In this document: in pieces, positions 21,201-32,394 of the stretch
Layout of the letters: every line of letters starts with the position of its first letter
Numbering within the stretch: position 1 is the stretch's first letter
Origin: Molossus alvarezi
Taxonomy: Eukaryota; Chordata; Mammalia; Chiroptera; Molossidae
Assembly (NCBI GenBank): GCA_037176705.1
Contig: CM073907.1
Span: forward strand, 16,151,001 to 16,215,000
Direction: 5' to 3'
Length of the DNA: 64,000 nucleotides
Notes under the pieces: generated by a model
The model's database searches: none
Told to the model about the DNA's origin: nothing
What the model saw: the letters and a program-made list of their open reading frames with translations, nothing else
Made by a program: the position numbers and the translations under genes

Positions 21201-23790
21201 TGGGTTTTACAGGACTATCTGGTGTTTTGGCAGCACGCAGTTCCCACGTGTAACTGGATGGCACAATCCCTGCTGTGTTGCACAAGCCTCTGGTGCTTCA
21301 GCACCCTGCAGTGCCATGGGAAACTAGATCACACAGTTTCTGATGGGTCGCACAGGACTCTGTTGCTTCAGTACCCTGCAGGTCTGTGGGTAAGTGCATC
21401 GCGCAGTCTGTGCTGTGTTGTACAGGCCTCTCTGTTGTTTTAGCACCCCATAATTCCAGTGGTAACTAGATCGCATAGTCCCTGCCAGGTTGCACAGATT
21501 TCTGTTGCTTCAGCTTCCTGCTGGCCTGTGGGTAAGTAGATCTTGCAGTACCTGCTGTGTATCACAGGCCTCTCTGTTGTTTTAACTCCCCACAATCCCC
21601 ATGGGTAACTAGATTGCACAATCCCTGCTGGGTCGCACAGGCCTTTCTGGTGCTTCAGCACCCCTTAGGTCCTGTGTATAATTAGTTGGCAAAGTCCCTA
21701 TTCAGATGCACAGGCCTTTTTGGTGCTTCAGCACCCATCAGGCTCAGTGCGTACCTATATCACGCAATCCCTGCTGGGCCTCTCTGGTGTTTTAGCACCC
21801 TATAGTTGCCACTAGTTACTAGATCGTCCAGTACCTTCTGAGTCGCACAGGACTCTCTGTTGCTTCAGCAATCCGCATGCCCTGCAGGTATTTGAAAGGC
21901 ACAGTTCCTGCTGGGTTCAGCAGGCCTCTCTGGTGCTGAAGCCCCCAAAGGACTCCTTGGGTAACTAGATCATGCAGTCCCTGCTGGGTCTCACAGGCAT
22001 CTCTGGTTTTTCAGCACCCCACATGTCCTGTGGGAAATTTGATGGCACAGTACCTGGTGGGTCACACAACCCTCTCTGGTGCTTCAGCACCCTCAGCCTC
22101 AGGTACTGAGGGTAACTGGATGGCATAGTCCCTGCTGGGTTGCTCAGGCCTTTTTGGTGCTTCAGCAGCTCACGGGCCCAATCGGTATCTAGACCACGCA
22201 TTCCCTGCTGGGTTGCACAGACTTCTCTGGTGTTTTAACACCCCGTAATTCTCTTGGGTCACTCGTTTGCACAGTCTCTTGTTGGTCGCACAGTCCTCAG
22301 GTGCTTCAGCAGCGTGTAAGCCCCATGGGTAACTAGGTCAGGCCAGCATGTAAGCCCCATGGTTAACTATGCCATACAATTACACACACAACTACTTGGT
22401 CGCACAGGCCTCTCTGGTACTTCAGCACCTCACAGGTCATGTGGGTAATTGGATGGCACAGTCCCTGGTTGGTCCCATAGGCCTCTCTGGTGCTTCAGCA
22501 CCCTGCAGCTCCCAAAGGTAACTGGATGGCAGAATCCCTGCTGGGATGTGCAGGCCTTTTTGGTGCCTCAGCAGCCCGTAAGCCCAGTGGGTACCTAGAT
22601 CACACAGTTTCTTCTGGGTCACACTGGCATCTCTGGTGCTTCAGCACCCCGCAGGTCCCATGGGTAACTGGATGGCACAGTCCCTGATTGGTTCACATGC
22701 CTCTCCAGCATTACAGCACACCACAGTTCCCACGGGTAACTAGTTCACACAGACCCTGCTAGGTCGCACATGCCTATGGTGTTCAGCAGCCTGAAGACCC
22801 ATGGGTAACTAGGTCGGGATGTCTCTGTTGTGTCTCACAGGCCTCTTTGTTGTATTAGCACCCTGCAGTTCCCACGGGTAACTAGATCTCACAGTCCAGG
22901 CTGGGTCGCACAAGCTTCTCTGGTAAGCACCTCGCAAGTCCTGTGGGTAACTGGATAGCACAATTCCTACTGGGTGCGCAGGTCTCTATGGTGCTTTAGC
23001 ACCCTGTGGTTAGCACAGGTAACTAGTTCACACAGTCACTGTTGGGTTGTGCCAGCCTCTGGTGCTTCAGCACCCTTCAGGCTGTGGGTAACTAGATCAC
23101 ACTGTCCTGCTGGGCCACACAGGCCTTTCTGGTGCTTTCAAACCCCTCAGGTTTCACTGGTAATTAAATGGCACAGTCCCTGATTGGTCACACATGCCTC
23201 TATGGTGCTTCAGCACCCTGAAGTTCCTGTGGTTACTTGGATTGCACAATCCGCAGGCCTCTCTGGTGCTTCAGCACCCCGCAAACCCCTTAAAAATTAG
23301 ATCACACAGTCCATGCTGGGTTTCACAGGCCTCTGGTTCTTCAGCAACTGGCGTGTCCCACGGGTAATTGGATGGCACAGATCCTGTGGTAACTGGATGG
23401 CACAATTCCTGCTGGGTTAAGCAGGACTCTGGAGCTTCAGCACCCTACAGGTTCCGTGGGTAATTGGATGGCACAGTTTCTGCTAGGTTGCACAGGCCTC
23501 TGGTGCTTCAGCACCCCACAAGCCTCATGGGAAACTGGATTCTGCAGTGGCTGCTTGGTCGCACAGACCTCTCTCATGCTTCAGTACCCTTCAGGTGCCA
23601 TGGGAAACTCAATGGCACAGTCCCTGATGGGTCACAACGGCCTCTGGTGCTTCAGCCCCCTTCATGTCCTGTGGGTAATTGGATCTCACAGTCCCTGCTA
23701 TGTCTCACAGGCCTCTCTGGTGCTTCAGCACCCCGCAAGTCCCAGGGGTCATTGGATTCCACAGTTGCTGCCAGGTTGATCCAGCCTCCA
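18207..23790 (+). repeat. ~73-bp tandem satellite array, about 75 units
   Basis: Tandem array of diverged monomers. Successive CTTCAGC-type motifs at 19273, 19346, 19419 and 19492 are spaced exactly 73 bp, with nearby spacings of 70-72. Each unit carries, in order, CAGTCCCTGCTGGGTCGCAC, a short AGGCCTCTCTGG stretch, the dyad GGTGCTTCAGCACC, CGCAGGTCCCATGGG and TAACTAGATGG. 5584 bp divided by 73 gives about 76 units. Units differ by many substitutions and small indels, so the array is not freshly homogenised. Repetitive open frames on the minus strand (peptides such as GTVPSSYPWDLRGAEAPERP) simply follow the repeat and, because 73 is not divisible by 3, drift in frame. No promoter or product is evident. 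Confidence 0.9.
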
Positions 23791-23799
23791 GAGGCTGTG

Positions 23800-23910
23800 A
23801 CCCCCTAGACTGGGCTCCCCGAGGATGGGACCATGTCCCCCTCAGACTGGGCTCCCTGAGGAGGGGGCTGTGTCCCCCTCAGATTGGGCTCCCTGTTTCC
23901 TCTGTTTTCT
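23800..23910 (+). repeat. 37-bp tandem repeat, 3 units
   Basis: Three near-identical units with the landmark AGACTGGGCTCCC or AGATTGGGCTCCC starting at 23807, 23844 and 23881, a constant 37-bp spacing. It lies directly at the right edge of the 73-bp array but shares no obvious sequence with the monomer. Confidence 0.8.
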
Positions 23911-25080
23911 CAGATCCAGGGCAGTGTCTTGGGACAGCTGTTACTAATGCAGGGCATGACCCCTGGGCTCCTTCCCCATCCCCTCAGGCCCCTGTGACAT
24001 GGACACTGACTGAGGCAGGAGCCGCAGATGGCGTTCAGTGATGGCAGAGGTGGTTAAGTACCCTTGGAATGAAGCTTAGCCTCATTACAGCTTGTTGGAG
24101 AGAAGAGCCAATTAGGGAGGTAATTTTTCTTGAGCAGTCTGAAGAATAGAGGAAAATGATATACAAACAGACAGAAAGCCAGCAGCTGCCCCGCCTCCAC
24201 TGGCTCCAAGGAGGAGGCCCTGTGGGCCCTTGCCCACCGGGAGTCCCCCAGCAACGTGCGGCCAGCAGGCTGAGGGGCAACTGGGCCCCGGCTGAGGCCT
24301 CAGGGTTCCAGGGGTATCACCATCAGCCCCTCCCCCAAGCAGCCTCCCACTAACTCAACACTCAGTGGGCATAAACATCCCAACTTAGAAGAGTCCCTGC
24401 TGCTGGCATTGGGAGGTTCTTCCTGACCACTCATTGCCCTCCTTGGGGCTGAAGCCTCTCTGTGCCACAACCTTTGTGGGAAGGGAGAGGAAGTACCACA
24501 GGGAATGGCTCAGGCCCTCCCCTCCCTGCTCCCTGCTGCATCCAGGCTGCATTCATCCAGGACGTCCTGTGCCTTCTGTCGCTTGCAGTGGGAGGAAAGG
24601 TTTCTGGGGCTTCTGCATAGGCCAGGACTTGATGGAGAAATGACAGAAACTCAGGCTAGATGACATAGCAGAAAAGGGGTGAGGGGGCTTCTGGGGAGCA
24701 TTTTGAAGAAGGAACAAGTAGGCAGGAGAGCCTTGGGATAACTGGAACCCAGGACTCAACACAGGCCACAGCATTCTGTGGTGGTGTGTCTGGTCTATAC
24801 TTTCCTGACCCTCAGACTCTGTCCCTGCACATGGCAGACACCATGGCTCTCTCCCCCACAGCACACTCTTCAGGGGACCAACTGTGGCCAAGGGTGGAAA
24901 TGAGATACACACCCTCCATGAGAATCACAGCACTGGAAGGATTGGGGGAGTCAGTGCCCCAGAAGAAGGGGTGCCAGTCGCACAAAGACAGGGCCTGGGG
25001 ATACCATTAAATGATTACCAGTTATGGGACACAGCTGTCTCCTTCCTTCACTATGTGCCTGGCGTCTTGTCAAATAGTTG
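23911..25080. other. Single-copy-like DNA, no gene seen
   Basis: GC-moderate sequence without a recognisable repeat or exon. The AT-rich piece at about 24020-24170 (ATTACAGCTTG and GCCAATTAGGGAGGTAATTT) stands out against its surroundings and could be a conserved noncoding element. Open frames of 60-120 codons overlap on both strands and look like chance. Confidence 0.5.
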
Positions 25081-25084
25081 ATCT

Positions 25085-25245
25085 ATCTCATCTCCTTATT
25101 TCTTGAAACCAGCATGTATAAGTTTTTATTAATATCACCCATGCTATACAGACAAGGAAACTGAGACTCAAAGAAGTTAAAAATAACTTGCCCCAGGTCA
25201 CAGAGCTATTGAGAGCCAGGACTTGAACTCCAAACGTTGGTGGCA
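25085..25245 (-). repeat. MIR fragment (antisense)
   Basis: Reverse complement of the MIR core as I recall it: GACAAGGAAACTGAGACTCA, CTTGCCCCAGGTCACAGAGC and GGACTTGAACTCC in the expected order. Confidence 0.75.
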
Positions 25246-25869
25246 CAGGTTGAGGAGAGAGGGAGGAAGATACAATCTATGTGATGAGCTAGGGCTTGGA
25301 CATGTGAAATAGAACTACTAATACCAGGTTGTTTGTGCCAAGTGTCCAAAAACAGTTCACATAGAGCTGAAGGAAGCCAGATCCAGGGCTCAGATTTGAG
25401 CTGGCTCTAGCAATCAGGGTGGGCTTCTTAGAGGAGGTGACATTTGGGAGCATAGAAGGATGGCTGGGCTGCTCCGGAGTGAGCTTGTAGGCAAAGAGGC
25501 ACTGCTGGCATTTGGAAGTAGGGCTGGTGCATGGCAAAGGAAGAGGACCAGGGGAGCCGGGTGGGCTCCAACAGCATCTAATTTAGAAGTCAAGCCAGAG
25601 GGATGTGTGATATAGTTCAAAAAGGTGGGCTGCAGAGACCCTGTGATGGGGATTACATTAGGACATTATAAATTTTTACATGGAGGTGTTAACAGGAAGG
25701 AAGCAGCATTTCTGGAAGATGGGTCTCAAATATTTGCTGGGCCCAGCAGACCAGAGTTTGGGCTCAGGAGACGGACAAAGCAGGAGGGATTGGGTCTCTG
25801 CCTGCCCTGCACCCCATCCCAAGGCCACTTGGTTCTTAGACTTGGAAGCAAGCCCTCTAGCTGAGCCAC

Positions 25870-25925
25870 CCTGGAGGAACATCACCCAGCACAGTGCCAG
25901 GAACATAGTAGGTGCTTAATAAAGA
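25870..25925 (+). repeat. L2 3' end fragment
   Basis: CACAGTGCCAGGAACATAGT followed by AGGTGCTTAATAAA is the characteristic 3' end of L2/MIR-type LINE relics. Confidence 0.55.
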
Positions 25926-27493
25926 GGAGTAGCTATAACTCAGCCTCCGTGGTGACAACACCGTAAGCTAGGATGTCAGATGGAGGGGGGCTGCAGGAGA
26001 GAACACACTCAACTACTGAGCACCTGCTGTGTGCCATGCACTATTGCAGAAGGTGTTTTCCTGAGAGAGGAGATTTTGTCTGTGTGGATCACTGCTTGGT
26101 CCCACAACCCAGAAGATTGCCTGCATGTGGTAAGGGTGCACAAACGTAACATGTCATGCTTAAAAACATTCCAGCTTCTAAAATCCTTGTGCTCTTGGTA
26201 CTGGGAAATTCTTGATCTCTAATTACCCTCTCTGTGGCTGCAGTTTCTCATATCCAGTGAATCTAACTGAGGCTCAGAGAATTAAAGAGATTTGGTCAAG
26301 TTTGCATAGTGAGGGAATCAGGTTCTGCTGATTTCCCAAAGCAGTTTTCTCAGCCAGCCACACCTGCTCCTCTCCAGGGGTTGGGTGGTGGCCAGGCTGA
26401 CTCACTGATGAGAGGTCTCTTTCACTCTCCCTCCACTTTTGTCAGGCCCTGCTCAGGGTTCAAGTTCTTCAGACCAGGGTGTGGGCCAAAGGCAAGAGGG
26501 GACCTGCAGAGGCTGCCATGGCCCGTGCCCACGCCTGGTACCAGCCGCTTCTTGGGGAGCCTGAGGAAGTCAACCTCAGTGGCAGGGGCAGCCTGCTAAT
26601 TAGGATGCTGTCTTTATAACTCACTATTCCGAGATGTCATTTTCTAGACTTGGGTTGGGGGTGGGAGTGGAAAGGCACACACAGAGCTGTTTTTAATTAC
26701 ATTTGGTTTGCTAATTTCTAATAGAAAATAAATATTTACCGGGAGTCATATTTCTTCATTTCATGCCAGCTGACTCCTGAGTTTATCGGGAGCCCAAAGA
26801 GCCACCACCTGCTCACGTGCCACCCCCCCATATCCCCAACCCCATGCTTGAGTCTCACACCCGAGCTGGAAGAGGGTGGGAAGGGAGAGAGATGGAAGGA
26901 GATAGAGCGGCAGAGGAGAGCCAGGCCTGGCTTCAGCCATCCAGGTTTGGGTGTGGACAGAGGGAACCAGGCAGGACACGGAGAAGCTCCTCCTTCCTGC
27001 ACAGCTGCTGGGCAGGGCCTGGGATCTGGAGGCCAGGGCCCCGCTCTGTGCCAACCAGCTCTGAGCGCCCCCTCCCTAGGGACGCTCTGGCTTCCATGTC
27101 CTAGCATGTGATTCTGGCCCCTGGAAGAGTCTCTCCAAGGACAGTCATACGAGGCCTTTTTGAGCAATGAGAATGGTAGGGAGCTTGAAAAACTCACCCT
27201 GTCCACTCCTTGGCTTCCAGATGGGCCCGTGGAAGGGAGTCGGGGGCGAAAGGGGAGAGAAGGAAGATGTAGGAGAGAGGCAGTGATAGAGAACCCCCAG
27301 GGGGTGGCTTGTGGGGAACAGTGGCTCCCAGGGAGCGAGGACTCTGCCCTTCTCTCTGCTGAGGGTCAGGTCTTTGGGATTACAGGAGACACATAAAGGG
27401 GGGTGTCTCCCTAATACTGGGCAGGGGAGAGGAAACCAGAGGCCTCTTAGTTGAGGGCTGGGGGCTGTGTCAGAGTGGGGAGTTGGAGCAGGG
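25926..27493. other. Single-copy-like DNA with MIR relic, no gene seen
   Basis: An antisense MIR remnant is visible at about 26235-26345 (CTGAGGCTCAGAGAATTAAA). An AT-rich island at about 26595-26790 (GTTTTTAATTACATTTGGTT and AGAAAATAAATATTTACCGG) is the best candidate for a conserved noncoding element here. Overlapping frames of up to 156 codons at 26736-27206 show no domain. Confidence 0.5.
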
Positions 27494-27705
27494 CAGTTTC
27501 TCAGCTTAGCACTATCATTTTCACTTTGGGCTGGATAGTTCTTTGTTGTGGGGGTTGTCCTTGACATTATATCCCTGGTCTCTACCCACTGGATGCCAGT
27601 AGCACCCACCACCTGGTTGTGACAACAAAAATTATCTCCAGATATTGTCCAATGTCTGCCGGAATGTGTGTGTACATAAGATTGGCCAGGCTGAGAAGCA
27701 TCGTC
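27494..27705 (-). mobile_element. MER5A-like hAT-Charlie element
   Basis: Matches the reverse complement of MER5A as I recall it: CAGTTTCTCAGCTTAGCACT, GTTCTTTGTTGTGGGGGTTG, CTCTACCCACTGGATGCCAG, TAGCACCCACC, TTGTGACAACAAAAATTATC and the terminal GGCTGAGAAGCA. A non-autonomous DNA-transposon relic of typical full length (about 210 bp). Confidence 0.85.
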
Positions 27706-28164
27706 TGGGGTAACCTGGGGAAGCAGAGGAGAGAAAGGAGCCTCAGGGTGAGAGGGAGGAGTTTGTGGGGGCTCTGGACTGAGAGGTGATGGGCCCCCTA
27801 ATGAATGGAGAAGAGATAAGGAGATTTGGAAGCTGGAGAATGGAGAGCCCCTGCTCCTAGCCTGGTTTCTAAATCCATGTTAAGCCATGATTGTTTTTTT
27901 TTTTCAAATTACATTTCAATTTAGCTCAATTACTTTTCCATTATTGTTCAAGTGACTCCATTTTAATTGAAGCTGCTGGTTCTTATCTCTCATTCCCTCA
28001 CATAGAATTGGGAAGGGAGGGGGAGGACTGGGTCTAGGGAAGCCCAGGTTGGTGGAGTTTTAGGGGCAGTGGTCGTTTTCAGCAGAAGGACCAGTCCTTG
28101 CGTGGCGGGGCATACCCAGGAGCTCTCGGGGGCATCCCAGAGTGGCCAACTCTGGGGGAAGGGA

Positions 28165-28385
28165 GAGCTACAAAGAAGGACAGCTATAATAGTGACTCTT
28201 ACCAAGTACTGGACCTTGCTGTCACTAAGACCAATAAGGTATGTACTATTATCATACCCATTTAACAGATGGGAAGACTAAGGCACAGAGCAGTTAAGAA
28301 ACTTGCCTGAGTTCCTCATAAGTAGAAGAGCTGGGAGGCAATCCAGCCCTCTGGCTCTTAAGTATGGGTGCTTAACCTCAGGTTA
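28165..28385 (-). repeat. MIR (antisense)
   Basis: TATTATCATACCCATTTAAC, AGATGGGAAGACTAAGGCAC, AGAGCAGTTAAGAAACTTGC and a GGAGGCAATCCAGCCC end follow the MIR reverse complement in order. Confidence 0.75.
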
Positions 28386-28421
28386 TACTCTTTCTCCCTC
28401 ACAATATACCCACTGGCCCCC

Positions 28422-28473
28422 TCCCAGCCCCAGCCCCAGCCCCAGCCCCAGCCCCAGCCCCAGCCCCAGCCCC
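28422..28473 (+). repeat. (CCCCAG)n hexanucleotide repeat
   Basis: About eight uninterrupted CCCCAG units. The minus strand is (GGGGCT)n, with runs of four G every six bases, a sequence type able to form G-quadruplexes. Confidence 0.9.
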
Positions 28474-28714
28474 ATCTCCCTGACGCTCACCCCTTCCAAG
28501 CTCTGAGGCTCTGACTCAGTTCACTCTAGGGTATTTGATTTTCCATCTGTCTCTAATTCCTCCCCCACCTTAAGAGCCTGGCCCTCCCTACCTCGTCCAA
28601 GAAGTCTTCCCTGATTGTCCTGCCCTCATGTACTCCACAGCCCTGAGCTGTCCATCTACCCACCCAAGTTACTAGCTGCTGTGGGGGTGGAGGTAGGGAA
28701 ATGGGTGGGGGAGT

Positions 28715-28900
28715 CAGAGGCAATGATTTGGAGCTGGATAGATCTGAGTTAAGTGAGTTAAGTCATCTCCAAGCTGTGTGGGTTGGGCATCACTGAAGCT
28801 CCGTGAGCCTCCATTTTCTTGTCTGTCTACTGGCTGTCGATAGCACTGACCTCCTGAGGGCTGGTGTTCTGAGGATTAAGGGGATGAAGTGTGTAAAGCA
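28715..28900 (+). repeat. MIR fragment
   Basis: GGAGCTGGATAGATCTGAGT, CATCTCCAAGCTGTGTGGGT, CTCCGTGAGCCTCCATTTTC, TGTCTGTCTA and CTGACCTCCTGAGGGCTGGT follow the MIR sense order. Confidence 0.65.
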
Positions 28901-29188
28901 AGAAATAAGAGGTTTAACAGGATGAGGGCTTTTCTCTGCCAATCCCGTGTTGACCCTGAGACACAGGCACAGCAGGGATCAGTCTCCCCACTTCACAGAG
29001 AGGCGGTTGATCCTGCAGTGGGATGGCACAGCCTGGGACTGGGATCCCGCTCTTAACCTCAACTGTCATCAACCCTGTGGCAGAGGAGACAAGGGACCAG
29101 GGACGAGTATAAACAGCTGTGAACTTTCTGAGCCCACAGGTGAAGAAGTTGGACTTCACACCTCTGCCACCTTCCCTGTTCTGCCTGG

Positions 29189-29238
29189 GAGTCCCCTGGA
29201 TTCGCAGAGGGGCGAGTCCCCTGGATTCGCAGAGGGGC
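29189..29238 (+). repeat. 25-bp tandem duplication
   Basis: GAGTCCCCTGGATTCGCAGA occurs at 29189 and again at 29214, a perfect two-copy repeat with 25-bp period. A short local duplication. Confidence 0.9.
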
Positions 29239-30352
29239 TGTGCCTGTGACCTGAGGGGGGTGAGTGACAGCAGAGAACCAACAAGCCCCCTGCCATGCAA
29301 CTGGGGTGTGTACGTGGTTCTCTGTTAGGAGACATGACTTCCTTCAAAAGGAATAAAACATTAGACCCAAGTGGCTTTCAATTGTTTTTCTCAAATATAA
29401 AATGTCTGGAAGTGGCTGGTTCCAGGTTTGTCAATGACCCAACCTGGCCCCAGATCCCTCTTCTTGGCACCTTCGGCATCTTCAGTGTCCATCTCGTGGT
29501 CACAGAAAACTACACTGCAGCTTCCACAGGCAGCTGAAAGGAAGGAGAGAGGACGAAGCGCTCCGCATGCCTGTCCCCTTGCACTGGGGAGAAAAGTCCT
29601 TCCCAGAAACTACCCAGCAGGGATCCCTTATGTCTCCCTGGCCAGAACTCAGGCATACAGCCACCCCCAGCTGCAAGGGAGTAGTAGAAAAACCTGTCCC
29701 AGATTGCTGTGGGAGGGTCTCCTGGAAGATCCCTCCACCTCGGGCCTTTGTGCCCCTCATCAGCAACATTTCCTGAACCAAAGCCCAAGTGAGTACTGTC
29801 TGCAAATAACCTCAGGATAAGCAGCTTTGGTGCTTACCTTGCAAGTTATAAGCTTCCATCTCCAAATTAGCTAAGTGTTGGTATTCCCTGCTGCCTTGTC
29901 ATATTTTTTGAAGATTTTAAGTTTATTTCTTAAAATATATTTTTTCCAGCTTTTTTTTTTTTTTTGAAAGAGGCTTGATCTGAAAGACATGGTGTATTAT
30001 AGCCTGGAACAGAAACTGCAGTGCCCGTCAAAGAGGAGTGGGTGTCACACTCAGCTTAGACCAGTGACTCATCCCTCAAGGCTGGCACACTGCTGAGCCC
30101 CAACAAAATTGAGGTTCTCTGAGAGAAGGCAGAGGGGAAATGGTGCCATGTGGGTCATCAACAGCCAGCACCATGGTGGAGATAATCATTGCTGAGACCA
30201 CTGGTCAGGGCATGGTGGGTGATGTCCAAGGAGGTCGGCCTGTGAAGTGGGCCTTTTTGCCTGGACTTTGGGATTTATTGACATTTTATTCCAACAAGCA
30301 TTTTATTTTTTTTATTTTAACACGATGACACACTCATGGAAGAGTTGTAAGT
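29239..30352. other. Single-copy-like DNA, no gene seen
   Basis: No exon or repeat is recognised with confidence. There is an AT-rich stretch with a T-run near 29925-29965 and another at about 30290-30320. Overlapping frames on both strands at 29428-29820 (92-130 codons) have no recognisable domain. Confidence 0.4.
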
Positions 30353-31139
30353 GATACTGGCAAGACCAAGAGACCTCAGTTCTTGTCTTCTTGAAGGAAA
30401 GATTTCAATCAAAAGACAAAGTGTAGCAAAGTAAAAGAATTTATTGGCTGCAGCAAAAACACACTTAGGACAGTGAAACAAGGAAGTCATGGAAGAAACA
30501 ACAGGAGAGCCAAGGCTGGGCTGCTGTGGCCCACTGGGAAGTCAGAGAAAAGGGGGTCTTGGAGGCAGGTTCAGGGGGTTAGCCTGGGACGAGTTGTGTT
30601 GCCCATTGCTCCCCTGGTTTCCAGTCTCCTGGGTTCCCTTAGAGGGCAGAAGGGGGAAGGGAATGGCACTGGCCTGCTCCCTGGGGGAGAACTTGAGCTG
30701 GGTCCTTTGAGAGTATTTATCTTTCTCTTGCAGGAAGAAATCTTAGGGGAGGACTAAGGGGAGGGTCTCAATAGAATATTCATCAGCTTTCCAGGTGTGT
30801 TCTTTCAGGGTGTGGTCTTGGATGATCCATGATCAGTTAACACCAGGGCAGGGGTCATTAGTGAGTGCAACTGGTCCTGAGGCAGCCACAGCATCACTTG
30901 TCTGGGTCTGGAGCTGCAATACAGCTGAGGTGTAGATGTTATCTTTCGGGAGGAAGAGTCAGGGGGTCCAAACCGCATGGCCAGCAATATGCTAGGGGAG
31001 GAAGGGTTACCCTGGAGGTGAGGTCCTTGTTTTCCTCATTTTGCCCATTACTGGGCACCTAAAGTTTTCTGCCCTGGTGACCTTCTGTACCTTGCTCATT
31101 GTCAATGCTCTGCTCTTGTCTGTCTAACTGCCTATTACA
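30353..31139 (-). mobile_element. Possible solo LTR (antisense)
   Basis: On the minus strand the segment starts TGTAATAGGCAGTTAGACAG and ends CCAGTATCA, that is TG...CA. Near its 3' end it carries GCCAATAAATTC, a polyadenylation signal at about 30430-30445 in the usual R-region place. No matching target-site duplication is apparent and I cannot name a family, so this is tentative. Confidence 0.35.
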
Positions 31140-31640
31140 GAAATATGGTGCAAAGAACTATTTGTTTCCTGAAACATTTAATAATAAGTTGTACACCTAA
31201 TGTCCTATCACCTTCAAATGTAAATATTTCTTACACACAAGGGCATTCTCTTGCATGTCCACAACCATAAAAATCAGTAAATTCAAACTGATACATTACT
31301 ACCTTCTAATCCTCAGACCCTGTTCAAGTGTTCAAGTTCCTATAATGTTGTTTAAAGCCAACGGAGTCAGCCCAGAATTGCGCCTTGCATATCTCTGTTG
31401 TGTGAAGCTTCCTTCACTCTGAAACAGTTCTTTGAGCTTTCCTCAACTTTTATAACTTTGACATGTTTGAAGATTACAGGCCAGTTATTTTGTATAATGT
31501 TTCTCAATTTCAATTTGTCTGGCAAGAATTACAAAGAAGCAATGCTGTGTTCTTCTTACCTCATCCTATCAGGTTTGAAATATGTACCATTTCTGATGAT
31601 ATTCACGTTCAACATTTTTGAACATATGTATGTAAGCATG
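31140..31640 (-). mobile_element. Old L1 (L1M-type) 3' UTR relic
   Basis: TTTCCTGAAACATTTAATAA, GGGCATTCTCTTGCATGTCC, GATTACAGGCCAGTTATTTT and GCAATGCTGTGTTCTTCTTA follow the order of an old mammalian L1 3' UTR read in reverse, from memory. Degraded and non-coding. Confidence 0.45.
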
Positions 31641-32394
31641 ACCTCTGACTCCTCATTGTCCCAAGCTGCTGTTCAGACCTGCACACGTAAAACAAATCCG
31701 GGCCGAGGCAACCCTGGGTTAAGTGACCTGTTATGGGCAATTCCATGGTTTATTCATTCACAGGAGAGAGCAATCTGGGAGGGCTTTAAGGAAGAGATTG
31801 AGTATGGCCTCTGAGAATAGGAAGGACTTGGCAGGGACTGATGAGAAGCAGTCAAGGTAGGAGAGAGAGTATATGCAAAGGCTCAGAGCTGAGGACAGTA
31901 AGGCATGGGTGACATAGACAATATATTCAACAAAACCATGCCACTTCTGTCTCAGATAAACAGAAAGATTACATTTCCCAGACTTCCTTGCAGTTCAGTT
32001 GGGCAATGTGACTGAGCTCTGGACAACAGAATATGGGTCAAAGTAATGAGCACTGCTTTTAGGCTTTTCTTCTGCATGGTCCTTCACATTCTCTCTTCTG
32101 TTTGCATGATAATCTGGGGCACTGTACTGGACTCTGGAGATAAGCAGGCATCAAAGCTCTGACCCCATTGAAGAAGTTCCCCAGCTATAGAGACAGACAT
32201 GTCTCTATGTAAACAGGCAATTAAATTATGACAGAATTGGAAGCCCTGTCTCACAGTCTTACGGGGGTTGAGAACTCTCATTTTCTTCCTCTCCAGAAAG
32301 AGTGGTGGGAACTCTCCAAGGTCTTGACTTGGGTTCACTACTCCTGCCCTGTGGACCCTGCCACACACCAACCAGGGAGATAGTCCTCAGGAAA
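31641..32394. other. Old repeat relics, no gene seen
   Basis: 31780-31910 (GCAAAGGCTCAGAGCTGAGG) resembles antisense L2. 31950-32090 (AGATTACATTTCCCAGACTT followed by CCTTGCAGTTCAGTTGGGCA) resembles an old interspersed repeat I cannot name. 32120-32240 may be further L2. No exon is evident. Confidence 0.35.

Noticed and set aside
18438..23779. Repetitive minus- and plus-strand open frames in the array (peptides like GTVPSSYPWDLRGAEAPERP), as a tandem-repeat protein.
   Set aside because: The 73-bp unit is not a multiple of three, frames drift between units, no frame runs far, and there is no start or promoter context. They are by-products of the satellite.
18207..23790. CRISPR-like array.
   Set aside because: Repeats are contiguous without distinct spacers, the units are degenerate, and the context is mammalian.
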